Assembly: GCA_029821875.1 (NCBI GenBank)
Contig: JALGXW010000014.1
Location: 1 to 64,000, forward strand
Direction: 5' to 3'
Source: Candidatus Hebobacterum abditum
Lineage (GTDB): Bacteria > Armatimonadota > Hebobacteria > Hebobacterales > Hebobacteraceae
DNA: 64,000 nucleotides
This document shows, piece by piece, positions 25,733-33,466 of the stretch. The first letter of the stretch is position 1. Each line of letters begins with the position of its first letter. Both the position numbers and the translations under genes were made by a program. The notes below the pieces were generated by a model that ran no database searches, had not been told where the DNA came from, and was given only the letters and a program-made list of their open reading frames with translations.

Positions 25733-26854
25733 ATGAGAAGGCGGAAGGGATTCACTCTGATTGAGCTGTTGGTTGTCATTGCGATCATCGGGATCCTGGC
25801 AGCCATGGTCTTTCCTGTGTTTGCGCGTGCGAGAGAGTCGGCGCGCAAGGCGGTGTGTCTGAGCAATGTGAAGAACATCGCCCTGGCCATTCAGATGTAC
25901 CTGGCGGACAACAACGACACCCTGCCGCCCATAGAGCAAAGGCAGGAGGCATTCGATCTGGTGGCGAGAGGAACAGGGGGCGGGGACCCTGCGGACGGCG
26001 GATTCAGGTGCAGGGCAGTGGAGAACCCTCATAGGGCATGGCAGTGGGCTCGCAAGTTCAACCCGTACCTGCGGTGGGTGGTCATCCTCGACGAGTACGT
26101 GAAGAACCGCGACGTATGGAACTGCCCCAGCGCCAAGGTGGCAGGTGGCGCGACCTTCATGTTGCCAGGGCCCGACTGGCTGGGCTATCTGGCAGCCAAC
26201 GAAGGCAGCTGGGGGCGCGGCTTGGGCAACGCTAACCTCGGTCCCTGCCACTCGTCGTGGCCGCCCGGCTGGGGCGGGCAGATCACTGACTCCATCGTAC
26301 AAGGCCGACTGGCCACGCCGGCTGTGCTGGCCGGAGTGGAGTACGACGAAGCCCACCGGACGTTCGTGCAGTCCATTTCGGTGAAAGAGGGCGCGCTAGG
26401 GCTGAAGTTGGTCGAGGTCCAGGACCCGGTGCACTTCGTCATCTGCGCGGATGCTGGGGTGGACGTGGCGACGTCTGGATGCAGCCCAGGCCTCTTGGCC
26501 TATCCTGACACTTGCTGCGCGGAGTGCGCTGGGTTTAACTACGCCGCCTGGGGTTGGCCTACGTACGACCCCCCGTGCCCGAATGGCGACTGGTGCCCAA
26601 CGTGCTGGGATCTGCACGCTGACTTGTCCTGGGCTAAGGACCCGGCCGCGAAGAAGGCGTCCACGCGGCATCTGGGTGGAAGCAACCTCGGGTTCCTGGA
26701 TGGTCACGCGGCATGGCACCAGGCCGAGGCGATCATTGCCATGGCCGACGAAGGCGAGCTCGAGTGCAGCCTTTGGTGGTGCGGCGAAGCCAGTGCATCC
26801 GCTACCTACTGCGGACCGTCTGATCCAGGCCTGGGCCTGGCCTTCTTGCACTAA
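25733..26854 (+). CDS. H-X9-DG pseudopilin, copy 2
   Basis: Pseudopilin of 373 residues, paralogous to its neighbours. The ATG at 25733 follows GTGGAGGTG and yields leader MRRRKG|FTLIELLVVIA; the in-frame extension to 25586 is the conserved non-coding leader. The first about 60 residues are almost identical to copies 1 and 3. The middle shares WNCPSAKVAGGATF, LPGPDWLGYL and PPGWGGQITDS; the end shares DTCCAEC, a WCPTC pair and RHLGGSNLGFLDGHAAW (H-X9-DG). Divergence is concentrated between residues 60 and 125, which may be the exposed, ligand- or partner-specific face. No terminator like those of copies 1 and 3 follows. Confidence 0.92.
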   Translation: MRRRKGFTLIELLVVIAIIGILAAMVFPVFARARESARKAVCLSNVKNIALAIQMYLADNNDTLPPIEQRQEAFDLVARGTGGGDPADGGFRCRAVENPHRAWQWARKFNPYLRWVVILDEYVKNRDVWNCPSAKVAGGATFMLPGPDWLGYLAANEGSWGRGLGNANLGPCHSSWPPGWGGQITDSIVQGRLATPAVLAGVEYDEAHRTFVQSISVKEGALGLKLVEVQDPVHFVICADAGVDVATSGCSPGLLAYPDTCCAECAGFNYAAWGWPTYDPPCPNGDWCPTCWDLHADLSWAKDPAAKKASTRHLGGSNLGFLDGHAAWHQAEAIIAMADEGELECSLWWCGEASASATYCGPSDPGLGLAFLH

Positions 26855-27137
26855 GAGGACAGTGCACGTCTCGGGTGGGCTGTAGTGCGCAAATACTCAC
26901 CGGAGCATCATGCCCATGTCAAGCAGGCTTGGGACACCTCCTGAGCGGCTCAGACTGGCTGTGCTCCTCGTGGCCGGCAACGTGACGTCGCGTGTCGCCG
27001 CAAGGATGGGGCAGGAATGGGCCCTCGGGGCATCTGGTAGGGAGGCAGAAGGTCTCGAAGGCGCGGCGGCACGCGCTCTGTCCGACACCGCAGACATCGG
27101 TTGATGGGAGAGTCAGGCGGGTCGAGCCGCGGCCGGG

Positions 27138-27313
27138 CGTGCTATAATAGTAGGTGGCCGTCCTAGTTGCGGGAGCACGCGTTGGGGCATGCCTCGACGA
27201 GAGACAGCAGCAGGCGGAAGGGAGGTGACGGGAGAAGACACGACAGCCTTCGAGGGATCCGGCGCGTTTTCGTTGCGAATGCGAGCTCTACTCTAAGTGG
27301 AGGTGCATTTCGA
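27138..27313 (+). promoter_or_regulatory. Conserved promoter/leader of prepilin copy 3
   Basis: Near-duplicate of 25555-25732, with a perfect TATAAT at 27143-27148 (copy 2 has TGTAAT) and no good -35. The spacer 26855-27137 before it holds no convincing gene. Confidence 0.6.
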
Positions 27314-28417
27314 ATGAGAAGGCGGAAGGGATTTACTCTGATTGAGCTGCTGGTTGTCATTGCGATCATCGGGATCCTGGCAGCCATGGTCTTCCCTGTC
27401 TTCGCAAGGGCGCGCGAATCCGCGCGCAAGGCGGTGTGTCTGAGCAACGTGAAGAACATCGCCCTGGCCTTTCAAATGTACCTGGCGGACAACAACGACA
27501 CCTTGACCCCGAGTGAGCACCGCCAGGAGGTCATTGACTACTTCCGCCTCGGTGGCCATGACCCCGACACTGACTGCGGAAGCCAGGAAAGTGGGTGGGA
27601 CAAGGCCGACGGATACGCCACCCGCGGCAACCCCTACCTGAGACACTCGGTGATCCTGGATGAGTACGTCAAGAACCGGGATGTGTGGAGCTGCCCGAGT
27701 GCGAAGCTGGTCTCAGGCGCCACCTTCATCCTCCCCGGGCCGGATTGGTTCGGATACCTGGTGGCGAGCGAGGGCATGTGGGGCGGAGGCTTCCCCTGGG
27801 GTCCCTGTGCTTGGACCCATCCCCCTGGCTGGGGCGGCGACGTGACGGACTCGGTCCTCCAGGGGCGGATTGCCGCTCCCTTCGCCCAGCTCGGCGGCAC
27901 TACAGACGCCGCCCACAAGGCCTTCGTCCAGAGCATTAACACCAATGACTGGCATGGGACGAAGTTGGTCGAGGTCGAGGATCCGGTCAACTTCATCGTC
28001 TGCTGCGATGGCGGCTCCTTGATGGAAGGCGCCAGCCCCGGCATCGCGGCCTATCCGGACATCTGCTGTGCGGAGTGCGGTGGCATCAACTGGAGCGCCT
28101 GGGGTTGGCCCACCTATGATGAGAACTGGAACGTGACCTGCCCGAGTGGCGCGTATTGCCCGGATTGCCCGCCGCTGCACGCCCGTATGGACTTCATGAG
28201 AGACCCCAATGTCAGGAGGGCTTACTCGCGGCACCTGGGTGGCGTCAACCTTGGTTTCCTCGACGGCCATGCCGCCTGGATCCACTCCGAGCGGCTCATC
28301 GCGAAGTATGCCGATGGAGAACTGGACGGCATCGCCGACTACTGCGGCGGTGGCAGCCGCGAGCTGTACATCCAGAACTGCGGCGACCCGCCAGCTGACG
28401 CCGAGTTCCTCTACTGA
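27314..28417 (+). CDS. H-X9-DG pseudopilin, copy 3
   Basis: Pseudopilin of 367 residues; ATG at 27314 after GTGGAGGTG, leader MRRRKG|FTLIELL. Shared landmarks with copies 1 and 2: FPVFARARESARK, VWSCPSAKLVSGATF, LPGPDWFGYL, PPGWGGDVTDS, HKAFVQS, DICCAEC, GAYCPDC and the H-X9-DG box in RHLGGVNLGFLDGHAAW. It combines the leader type of copy 2 with the terminator type of copy 1. Likely a minor or tip subunit of a type IV pilus/type II secretion-like fibre, or a surface-exposed pseudopilin; assembly genes are not in the window. Confidence 0.92.
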   Translation: MRRRKGFTLIELLVVIAIIGILAAMVFPVFARARESARKAVCLSNVKNIALAFQMYLADNNDTLTPSEHRQEVIDYFRLGGHDPDTDCGSQESGWDKADGYATRGNPYLRHSVILDEYVKNRDVWSCPSAKLVSGATFILPGPDWFGYLVASEGMWGGGFPWGPCAWTHPPGWGGDVTDSVLQGRIAAPFAQLGGTTDAAHKAFVQSINTNDWHGTKLVEVEDPVNFIVCCDGGSLMEGASPGIAAYPDICCAECGGINWSAWGWPTYDENWNVTCPSGAYCPDCPPLHARMDFMRDPNVRRAYSRHLGGVNLGFLDGHAAWIHSERLIAKYADGELDGIADYCGGGSRELYIQNCGDPPADAEFLY

Positions 28418-28453
28418 GTCCTGACTACGTCGGCGTCTACCTGGATGAACACC

Positions 28454-28492
28454 GGGCGGAGCGCCCATCCTGGGCGCTCCGCCCTCGTTTCT
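28454..28492 (+). terminator. 14-bp stem terminator after prepilin copy 3
   Basis: GGGCGGAGCGCCCA and TGGGCGCTCCGCCC with a TCC loop (28454-28484), then TCGTTTCTC. Sequence is essentially that of 25400-25435. Confidence 0.82.
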
Positions 28493-28572
28493 CCCCTCCG
28501 AGGGCCGGCACACGTCAAGAGGATACGCGTCCCCACGAGGGGTAGCGATGAAACCGTGAGCGCACGACCACG

Positions 28573-30546
28573 ATGACGGCCGATGACAGCCACGCGCCTT
28601 CGGCTCCGGTGAGCGCGCCCCGCCGCGGGGTGAGCGCCCGTGCGCTGCTCATCGGGTTCCTGCTCACCCCGGTCAACGTGTTCTTCATCGTGAAGGCGCT
28701 ATGGGTGTGGGCTGGCTTCACCGGCGCCGAGTCCCTTTTCACGAACACGATCGGCTTCCTCTTCCTCCTCGCGGTCGGGAACCAATGGCTCAAACGCCGT
28801 CGGCCGGCGTGGGCCTTCAGCGCGGGGGAGATGCTCACCATCTACCTGATGCTCAGCATTGGCACCGGCTTGACCTGCAGCCTATGGGACCTCGGCGGGG
28901 CCATCGCGGTCTGTGTCACGCATGTCTTCTGGTTCGCCACCGAGCAGAACAAGTGGCAGGCGGCCCTCTGGCCGAACCTTCCCACGTGGCTGACCGTCCC
29001 AGACCGGGAGGTGCTCGCCGGCTTCTACGAAGGCGACGCTACCGCCTACGAGCCGTGGATACTCCGCGCCTGGGCCGTCCCCGCCTTCTGGTGGACGTGC
29101 CTCGTGGCCACCATCATGTGGGTGTGCCTGTGCATGAACTCAATCGTGCGCCGCCGCTGGGCCGACGAGGAGAAGCTCGCCTTCCCCATGGCCGTGCTGC
29201 CGACCCAGCTCGCGGACGACCACTTCGGGCTGCTGAAGAGCAGGCTCTTCTGGCTCGGCGTCGCGGTCGCGGCCGGCATTGGTGTGTGGAACCTCCTCGC
29301 CAGCATCGTGCCGGCCCTCCCCGCGGTGCCGCTGAGCCTCGACTTCACCAACGCCGTCGAGAACAAGCCCCCCTGGAGCTTCCTCCGCTACCGCAGCTTC
29401 TCGCTGAGTCCGTGGTATCTGGGGCTCTCCTACCTCATCCCGCTCGACTTGACGTTCTCGCTCTTCGCCTTCGGCACACTGTGGAGCGCGGAGTACGTGG
29501 TGTCTGGGCACCTCGGCTGGTGCACCAACAAGTGGTCCGGCTTTCCCTATGGCGAGCAGCAGACCGCAGGCGGCTTCATCGCGCTGGCGGTCGTCGCCAT
29601 TTGGCTCGACCGCAGGTTTCTCGCGCAGGTCCTTCGGCGGGCGGCCGGGCTGAGGGCGAGCTTGCCGGAGGAGAGCGGCGAGGCCCTCCGCTACCGCACG
29701 GCCGTGCTCGGGATCGTGGGAGGCATCGGCTTCCTCTGGTGGCTGCTGGATCGGGCCGAGCTGCCGCACTGGGTGGCGCTGGCCTTCCTGGGCCACTACT
29801 TCCTCATGGCGATGGTGATCTGTCGGCTGCGGGCCCAGCTCGGCGCGCCCAGCCACCAGCTCTACGGCGCCATGCCCAACTGGGTGCTGCCAACGCTGGC
29901 CGGCTCCCGCAACCTGGGCGCTCGGGCGATGGGCCTGTTCTACCTGCTGCGGCCGCTGCTCCAGGAGCAGCGCAACCATCCCGCGCCGCTCCAGATCGAG
30001 GGCCTCAAGATGGCCGAGGGCGGCCGCATGGAGCGCCGCCGCCTCGCCGTCGCCATGGCCATCGTGCCCGTGCTCGCCCTCCTCTTCTACTTCTGGGCCA
30101 GCGTCCACTTCGGCTACGATATGGGCATGACCTCAGGCCACACGCATGTCTACCACATGCTAATCGGCCAGTGGGGTACTGAGGAGCTCGATGCCATCCT
30201 GGAGAATCCCACCGCGCCCAACGTCTCGGGCACGATGGCCATGGCCATCTCCGCCGGGATCACCACCGCGCTCTACTTCCTCAAGCTGCGGTTCATCTGG
30301 TGGCCGCTCCACCCGGTGGCCTACCCCATCTCGATGTCGAACACCATCGCCGCCATGGCGCCGGTGCTCTTTGCCGCTTGGCTGATCAAGGGGCTGCTGC
30401 TGCGGTACGGAGGCCTGCGCGCCCACCGCACCGCGCTGCCGTTCTTCCTCGGCCTCATCGCGGGAGACGCGGTGCGCAGCTTCCTCGTGGCCGTGTTCGC
30501 CGAACTCCTCGGCTCCACCGGGTGGGACCCGTTCGCGGCCGGGTAG
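28573..30546 (+). CDS. DUF6785/DUF6784-type polytopic membrane protein
   Basis: Integral membrane protein of 657 residues with about 14-16 hydrophobic segments. It shows the landmarks of the DUF6785 family found in Armatimonadota, Planctomycetota and related phyla: LLIGFLLTPVNVFFIVK near residue 25, AFSAGEMLTIYLMLS, WADEEKLAFPMAVLP (about 205), a TQQTAGGF-like GEQQTAGGFIAL motif, and a late FIWWPLHPVAYPISMS (about 580). The family is distantly reminiscent of oligopeptide (OPT) transporters, but its substrate is unknown. SD is weak; the ATG at 28573 fits the usual short cytoplasmic N-terminus. It follows the terminator of prepilin copy 3, so it is probably its own unit. Confidence 0.88.
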   Translation: MTADDSHAPSAPVSAPRRGVSARALLIGFLLTPVNVFFIVKALWVWAGFTGAESLFTNTIGFLFLLAVGNQWLKRRRPAWAFSAGEMLTIYLMLSIGTGLTCSLWDLGGAIAVCVTHVFWFATEQNKWQAALWPNLPTWLTVPDREVLAGFYEGDATAYEPWILRAWAVPAFWWTCLVATIMWVCLCMNSIVRRRWADEEKLAFPMAVLPTQLADDHFGLLKSRLFWLGVAVAAGIGVWNLLASIVPALPAVPLSLDFTNAVENKPPWSFLRYRSFSLSPWYLGLSYLIPLDLTFSLFAFGTLWSAEYVVSGHLGWCTNKWSGFPYGEQQTAGGFIALAVVAIWLDRRFLAQVLRRAAGLRASLPEESGEALRYRTAVLGIVGGIGFLWWLLDRAELPHWVALAFLGHYFLMAMVICRLRAQLGAPSHQLYGAMPNWVLPTLAGSRNLGARAMGLFYLLRPLLQEQRNHPAPLQIEGLKMAEGGRMERRRLAVAMAIVPVLALLFYFWASVHFGYDMGMTSGHTHVYHMLIGQWGTEELDAILENPTAPNVSGTMAMAISAGITTALYFLKLRFIWWPLHPVAYPISMSNTIAAMAPVLFAAWLIKGLLLRYGGLRAHRTALPFFLGLIAGDAVRSFLVAVFAELLGSTGWDPFAAG

Positions 30547-30622
30547 GCGGCCGGCTCACCTCTCGGTGCTTGCCGCGCAGGGATGTAGCGCAGGAGCATT
30601 TCTTCTGCCCATGGCCAGCACG

Positions 30623-30652
30623 AGGTCATCCTGAGCGAAGCGAAGGATGACA
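30623..30652. repeat. CATCCTGAGCGAAGCGAAGGATGACA repeat
   Basis: Copy of the dispersed CTGAGCGAAGCGAAGGAT repeat in the DUF6785 downstream spacer. It is itself partly palindromic (CATCCT/AGGATG). Further copies lie at 31051-31077 and 31141-31166. Confidence 0.7.
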
Positions 30653-30655
30653 GCG

Positions 30656-30715
30656 GGGCAGGAGACACGGGGGTCGGCTTTCGGGCCGGACCCGAAGCGC
30701 CAGTCGCTCCTGCCT
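30656..30715. repeat. GGGCAGGAG ... CTCCTGCCT inverted repeat
   Basis: Nine-base arms (30656-30664 and 30707-30715) around 42 nt, followed by AACGAA. Member of the dispersed GGGCAGGAG family. Confidence 0.6.
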
Positions 30716-30744
30716 AACGAACGGCCGAGGCCTAGCGCGCCGGA

Positions 30745-30950
30745 TCAGTGGTCCGGCCGGCCGAGCGAGCAGAATCCTTCCTTGAGATTGTGCGCCTTCA
30801 GAGCGTCGGGGGCGATCCGGAAGAGCATGCACTTCGGGCCGATGCAGGAGAAGGCCTTCGAGATCTCCTCCGGCAGAGCGGAGAATGGATCGGTCGCGGC
30901 GGGCGGGAGATCGTCCACCCCCACGAGCCGGAACGGGCAGATCTTCATGG
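30745..30950 (-). CDS. Small four-cysteine protein, unknown function
   Basis: Protein of 67 residues beginning MKICPFRLVGVDD, about 8 nt after GGGAGGGAGCGCC. Four cysteines in the arrangement CPF - CIGPKC - C near the end suggest a metal site or [Fe-S]-type cluster. Short bacterial and archaeal proteins with a CP...CxGxxC...C pattern are widespread and uncharacterised; this resemblance is from memory of the pattern, not a search. It sits on the minus strand within a repeat-rich spacer, and an upstream in-frame codon at 30993 lacks an SD. Confidence 0.65.
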
Positions 30951-31050
30951 CGCTCCCTCCCGGCTGTCTCTTCCGCGGGGCGCCAGCGAGCACCTGCCCA
31001 ACGGGACAGCTGCTTCCTCAGCAAGCTAACCGAAGCAACGGCAACAGCGG

Positions 31051-31166
31051 GATTCTTCACTTCGTTCAGAATGACAGTGGGCAGGAGGCACGCCGCCCGA
31101 GGCGGCCAAGGCTCCTGCCCTACGAACTGGCGAGGCCAAGATCCTTCGCTTCGCTCAGGATGACAG
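31051..31166. repeat. Composite of dispersed repeats
   Basis: In 116 bp: a TTCTTCACTTCGTTCAGAATGACA copy (31051-31077), a GGGCAGGAG/CTCCTGCCC inverted repeat (31079-31087 with 31112-31120) ending TACGAA, and a CCTTCGCTTCGCTCAGGATGACA copy (31141-31166). No gene is supported between 30951 and 31179. Confidence 0.7.
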
Positions 31167-31179
31167 CTTCACAGTCGCC

Positions 31180-31965
31180 TCAGAACCTACATACCTGGTC
31201 GGCGGTGGGGACGACTTTGCGGCAGGTGCGGGCGTCAATGCGTTCGATGGCGGGGTTGGCGGCGGCGTCATCGGCGTAGTCGGCGCGGGTGTAGGTCAGC
31301 TCCAGGGTGATCGGGAGACCGGGCTTCCAGGGCTGAAGCTCCTTCGCCTTGCCCACGGCCTCCGCCGCCCGCTTGTGGATGAGTTCCTGGCCCCGGCCGG
31401 GCGGGAGGCAGCGCGCCCGGTTGCGCCCGAGGCCCTCCTTCACCGGCGCGGTGACCACACCGGGGAACATCGCCTCCGCCTCGTCGCAGGCGGCCCGGTC
31501 GCCGGCGACCATGATCAACGGCACCCCGAAGTGCCCCGCCACCGCGGTCTCCAGGCCGATCTCCCCGACGGGCTGGCCGTTGAGCGTGAAACGGAACCAG
31601 TGGGCCGAACTCATCGTGTGGTCGAGGAAGCCATTGAGCGTGCCCGCCATGGCGTGGTGTCCGGTGAGGATGAGCCCGTCGAAGGACTCGTCGATCGCGG
31701 GCAGTGCGTCTCCCCCGCTTGGGGTCTCGTAGACCACCCGCGGGTCGTCGGCCATCTGCTCGATGATGAAGTTGCGGCCCCCGGCATGGGTGTCGCAGAC
31801 CACCAGCTCGGCGGCGCCGCCCTCGAAGGCGCCGGCGATGGCTGCGTTGACGTCGGCCACCAGCAGCCCGCGGCCCTGCTGGTACTGGGACGATGTGAGG
31901 TCCACCTGCTCCGGCTGCCAGATGCCGGAGGTGCCTTCCATGTCGCAGAGGATGTAGATCTTCAT
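31180..31965 (-). CDS. M55-family D-aminopeptidase (DppA-like)
   Basis: Zinc-dependent D-aminopeptidase-type protein of 261 residues, the usual length of DppA. The ATG at 31965 follows GAGGGAGACCCG and gives MKIYILCDMEGTSGI, whose Asp8 and Glu10 are the conserved first metal ligands of the family. Further expected histidines are in CDTHAGGRN, TGHHAMAGT and FLDHTMSS, and a Glu in GEIGLETAVAGHFG. DppA forms a ring-shaped decamer and releases D-amino acids such as D-Ala from peptides, so a role in recycling peptidoglycan peptides is plausible. No Dpp transporter genes are adjacent. Confidence 0.93.
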   Translation of the reverse strand: MKIYILCDMEGTSGIWQPEQVDLTSSQYQQGRGLLVADVNAAIAGAFEGGAAELVVCDTHAGGRNFIIEQMADDPRVVYETPSGGDALPAIDESFDGLILTGHHAMAGTLNGFLDHTMSSAHWFRFTLNGQPVGEIGLETAVAGHFGVPLIMVAGDRAACDEAEAMFPGVVTAPVKEGLGRNRARCLPPGRGQELIHKRAAEAVGKAKELQPWKPGLPITLELTYTRADYADDAAANPAIERIDARTCRKVVPTADQVCRF

Positions 31966-32109
31966 CGGGTCTCCCTCGCCTCGAAGTGAGGCCGTCGCCC
32001 AACCGGCGGGCGAGCGCGGCCGACGTCGAAGGCAACTTCCGCCCAAGGCGCGGCGGTCCTGCCCCTTGTTGCCATTCCCTGCAGAGGCGGCGACCGGCCC
32101 GCGCCTTGC

Positions 32110-33300
32110 TCACCAATCGGTGAGGGGGTTAACTCCCCAGAACAGAAGCGGGACGCCGACGAGGACGGCGGGTATTACGAGCAGCATGAAGACGGTGCCG
32201 CGAAGGGTGCCGAACCAGCGATAGGCCCGGCCCCAGGCGGCGCGGCGTTCGGGCTCCACCTGGACGAGCGCCATCCAGAAGCCTGCCTTGAGGAAACCGC
32301 CAATCGCCGCATAGAGGAAGATCACGTCTGCCCAGTCGGACCACCTCTGCCCAGAGGCGATCTTGATGGCTGAGGCGAGTAGGGACAGCCACACGACCAG
32401 ATGGAATCCTGACAGCTCCACTCGCCACCACGGTGGCCCCACTCCCATCGGGAAGACCGCGTCGATCTCCTCCCTTGCGACGTTCGACTGCGTCAGGAGT
32501 CGGCGCAGGAAGCCCCTTCGGTGAGCATCCATCGCTCGCAGCGCGACCGCGATCAGACCCATAGACCCGAAGATCGAGAGCACCAAGACCAGCCGGGCCG
32601 AATCGGGAATCGCAGATTCCAACTTGCCGGTGCCGGCCACTCGGTTGTACAGCGCCGTCGCTGCTTCAACGGCAAGCCAGGCCAGGCAGGCCCCTCCCGC
32701 GAGCAGCTGGATGCCCGTCAGTAGACCCTCCACCGAATCCCACCGATGCAGCCGCTCCCAGCCCCCGGGACCCAGCTGGGCGCCGATCATCTCCCGGCGC
32801 GCCACGTCTTCGGGAGGCAGCGGGGTGTAGCCCGGACAGACCTCCTCCGCCTCCTCCGTCCGTCCGAGGGCATGGTAGACATCGGCGAGCGCGCTTCGGC
32901 TATCATAGCCATCGGGATTCACTTCGACCGCCCGCTGGTAGTGCTCCAGCGCCCCCTCCATGTCGCCCTTGTGATAGTGGGCCGCGCCCAGGGCGTGGTG
33001 GACCTCGTATACATCGTCGACATACTGCCGGGCCTGAATCAGGTGTTCGATGGCGGCGTCGAAGTCGCCGCGATGCATCGCGGTGGTGGCCAGCCCGTAG
33101 TGCGCCTCCGCGTTCGAGTGGTCGACCCGGATGGCCTCCCGGTAGTGCTCGCAGGCGGCGTCGAGATCACCCCTGCCGAGAGCGCGGTCGCCGACGCGCA
33201 GGTGGTCTGCTGAGGTGCGGGGCTTCCGCCGACTGCGGAGGTGAATGATCAGTTCCACGAGCACTGCGATGGCGATTGCGGCGGCGATGAACAACTTCAT
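32110..33300 (-). CDS. TPR protein with C-terminal membrane domain
   Basis: Protein of 396 residues; start MKLFIAAAIAIAVLVEL after GAGGGGGCTTGC (an upstream GTG/ATG option to 33369 adds a basic stretch without SD). One N-terminal membrane helix, then four TPR units (about 32-165: LGRGDLDAACEHYREAI, HRGDFDAAIEHLIQA, HKGDMEGALEHYQRAV, ALGRTEEAEEV), then four to five hydrophobic segments (about 195-215, 240-260, 305-325, 335-352, 370-392). The TPR part would be a docking platform, on which side of the membrane is uncertain. Function not recognised. Confidence 0.8.
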   Translation of the reverse strand: MKLFIAAAIAIAVLVELIIHLRSRRKPRTSADHLRVGDRALGRGDLDAACEHYREAIRVDHSNAEAHYGLATTAMHRGDFDAAIEHLIQARQYVDDVYEVHHALGAAHYHKGDMEGALEHYQRAVEVNPDGYDSRSALADVYHALGRTEEAEEVCPGYTPLPPEDVARREMIGAQLGPGGWERLHRWDSVEGLLTGIQLLAGGACLAWLAVEAATALYNRVAGTGKLESAIPDSARLVLVLSIFGSMGLIAVALRAMDAHRRGFLRRLLTQSNVAREEIDAVFPMGVGPPWWRVELSGFHLVVWLSLLASAIKIASGQRWSDWADVIFLYAAIGGFLKAGFWMALVQVEPERRAAWGRAYRWFGTLRGTVFMLLVIPAVLVGVPLLFWGVNPLTDW

Positions 33301-33400
33301 GCAAGCCCCCTCTTCAGAGAAGCAGGCGTCGCCTGCCCGCATTCTACGCCGCCCGCGCTCCCTCGCCAAGCGGCGGCTTGGGGCGTGCTCTTAACGACAG

Positions 33401-33424
33401 GGGCAGGAGCTGGCGCTCCTGCCC
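33401..33424. repeat. GGGCAGGAGC-TGGC-GCTCCTGCCC hairpin
   Basis: Perfect 10-bp inverted repeat with a 4-nt loop in the gap between the TPR and GNAT genes, followed by AACGGAA. It is the cleanest member of the dispersed GGGCAGGAG hairpin family and may double as a terminator for the GNAT gene, which ends at 33467 on the minus strand. Confidence 0.75.
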
Positions 33425-33466
33425 AACGGAATCGAACGGCCCCCCTCCGCGCAGCGGCGGCCGACC

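Noticed and set aside
26910-27104. 64-residue frame between prepilin copies 2 and 3
   Set aside because: No SD, no recognisable pattern; probably random open frame in a high-GC spacer.
30647-31279. 210-residue plus-strand frame across the repeat spacer
   Set aside because: It translates the dispersed repeats (FASLRMT-type peptides), a well-known false gene pattern, and overlaps the M55 gene antisense.
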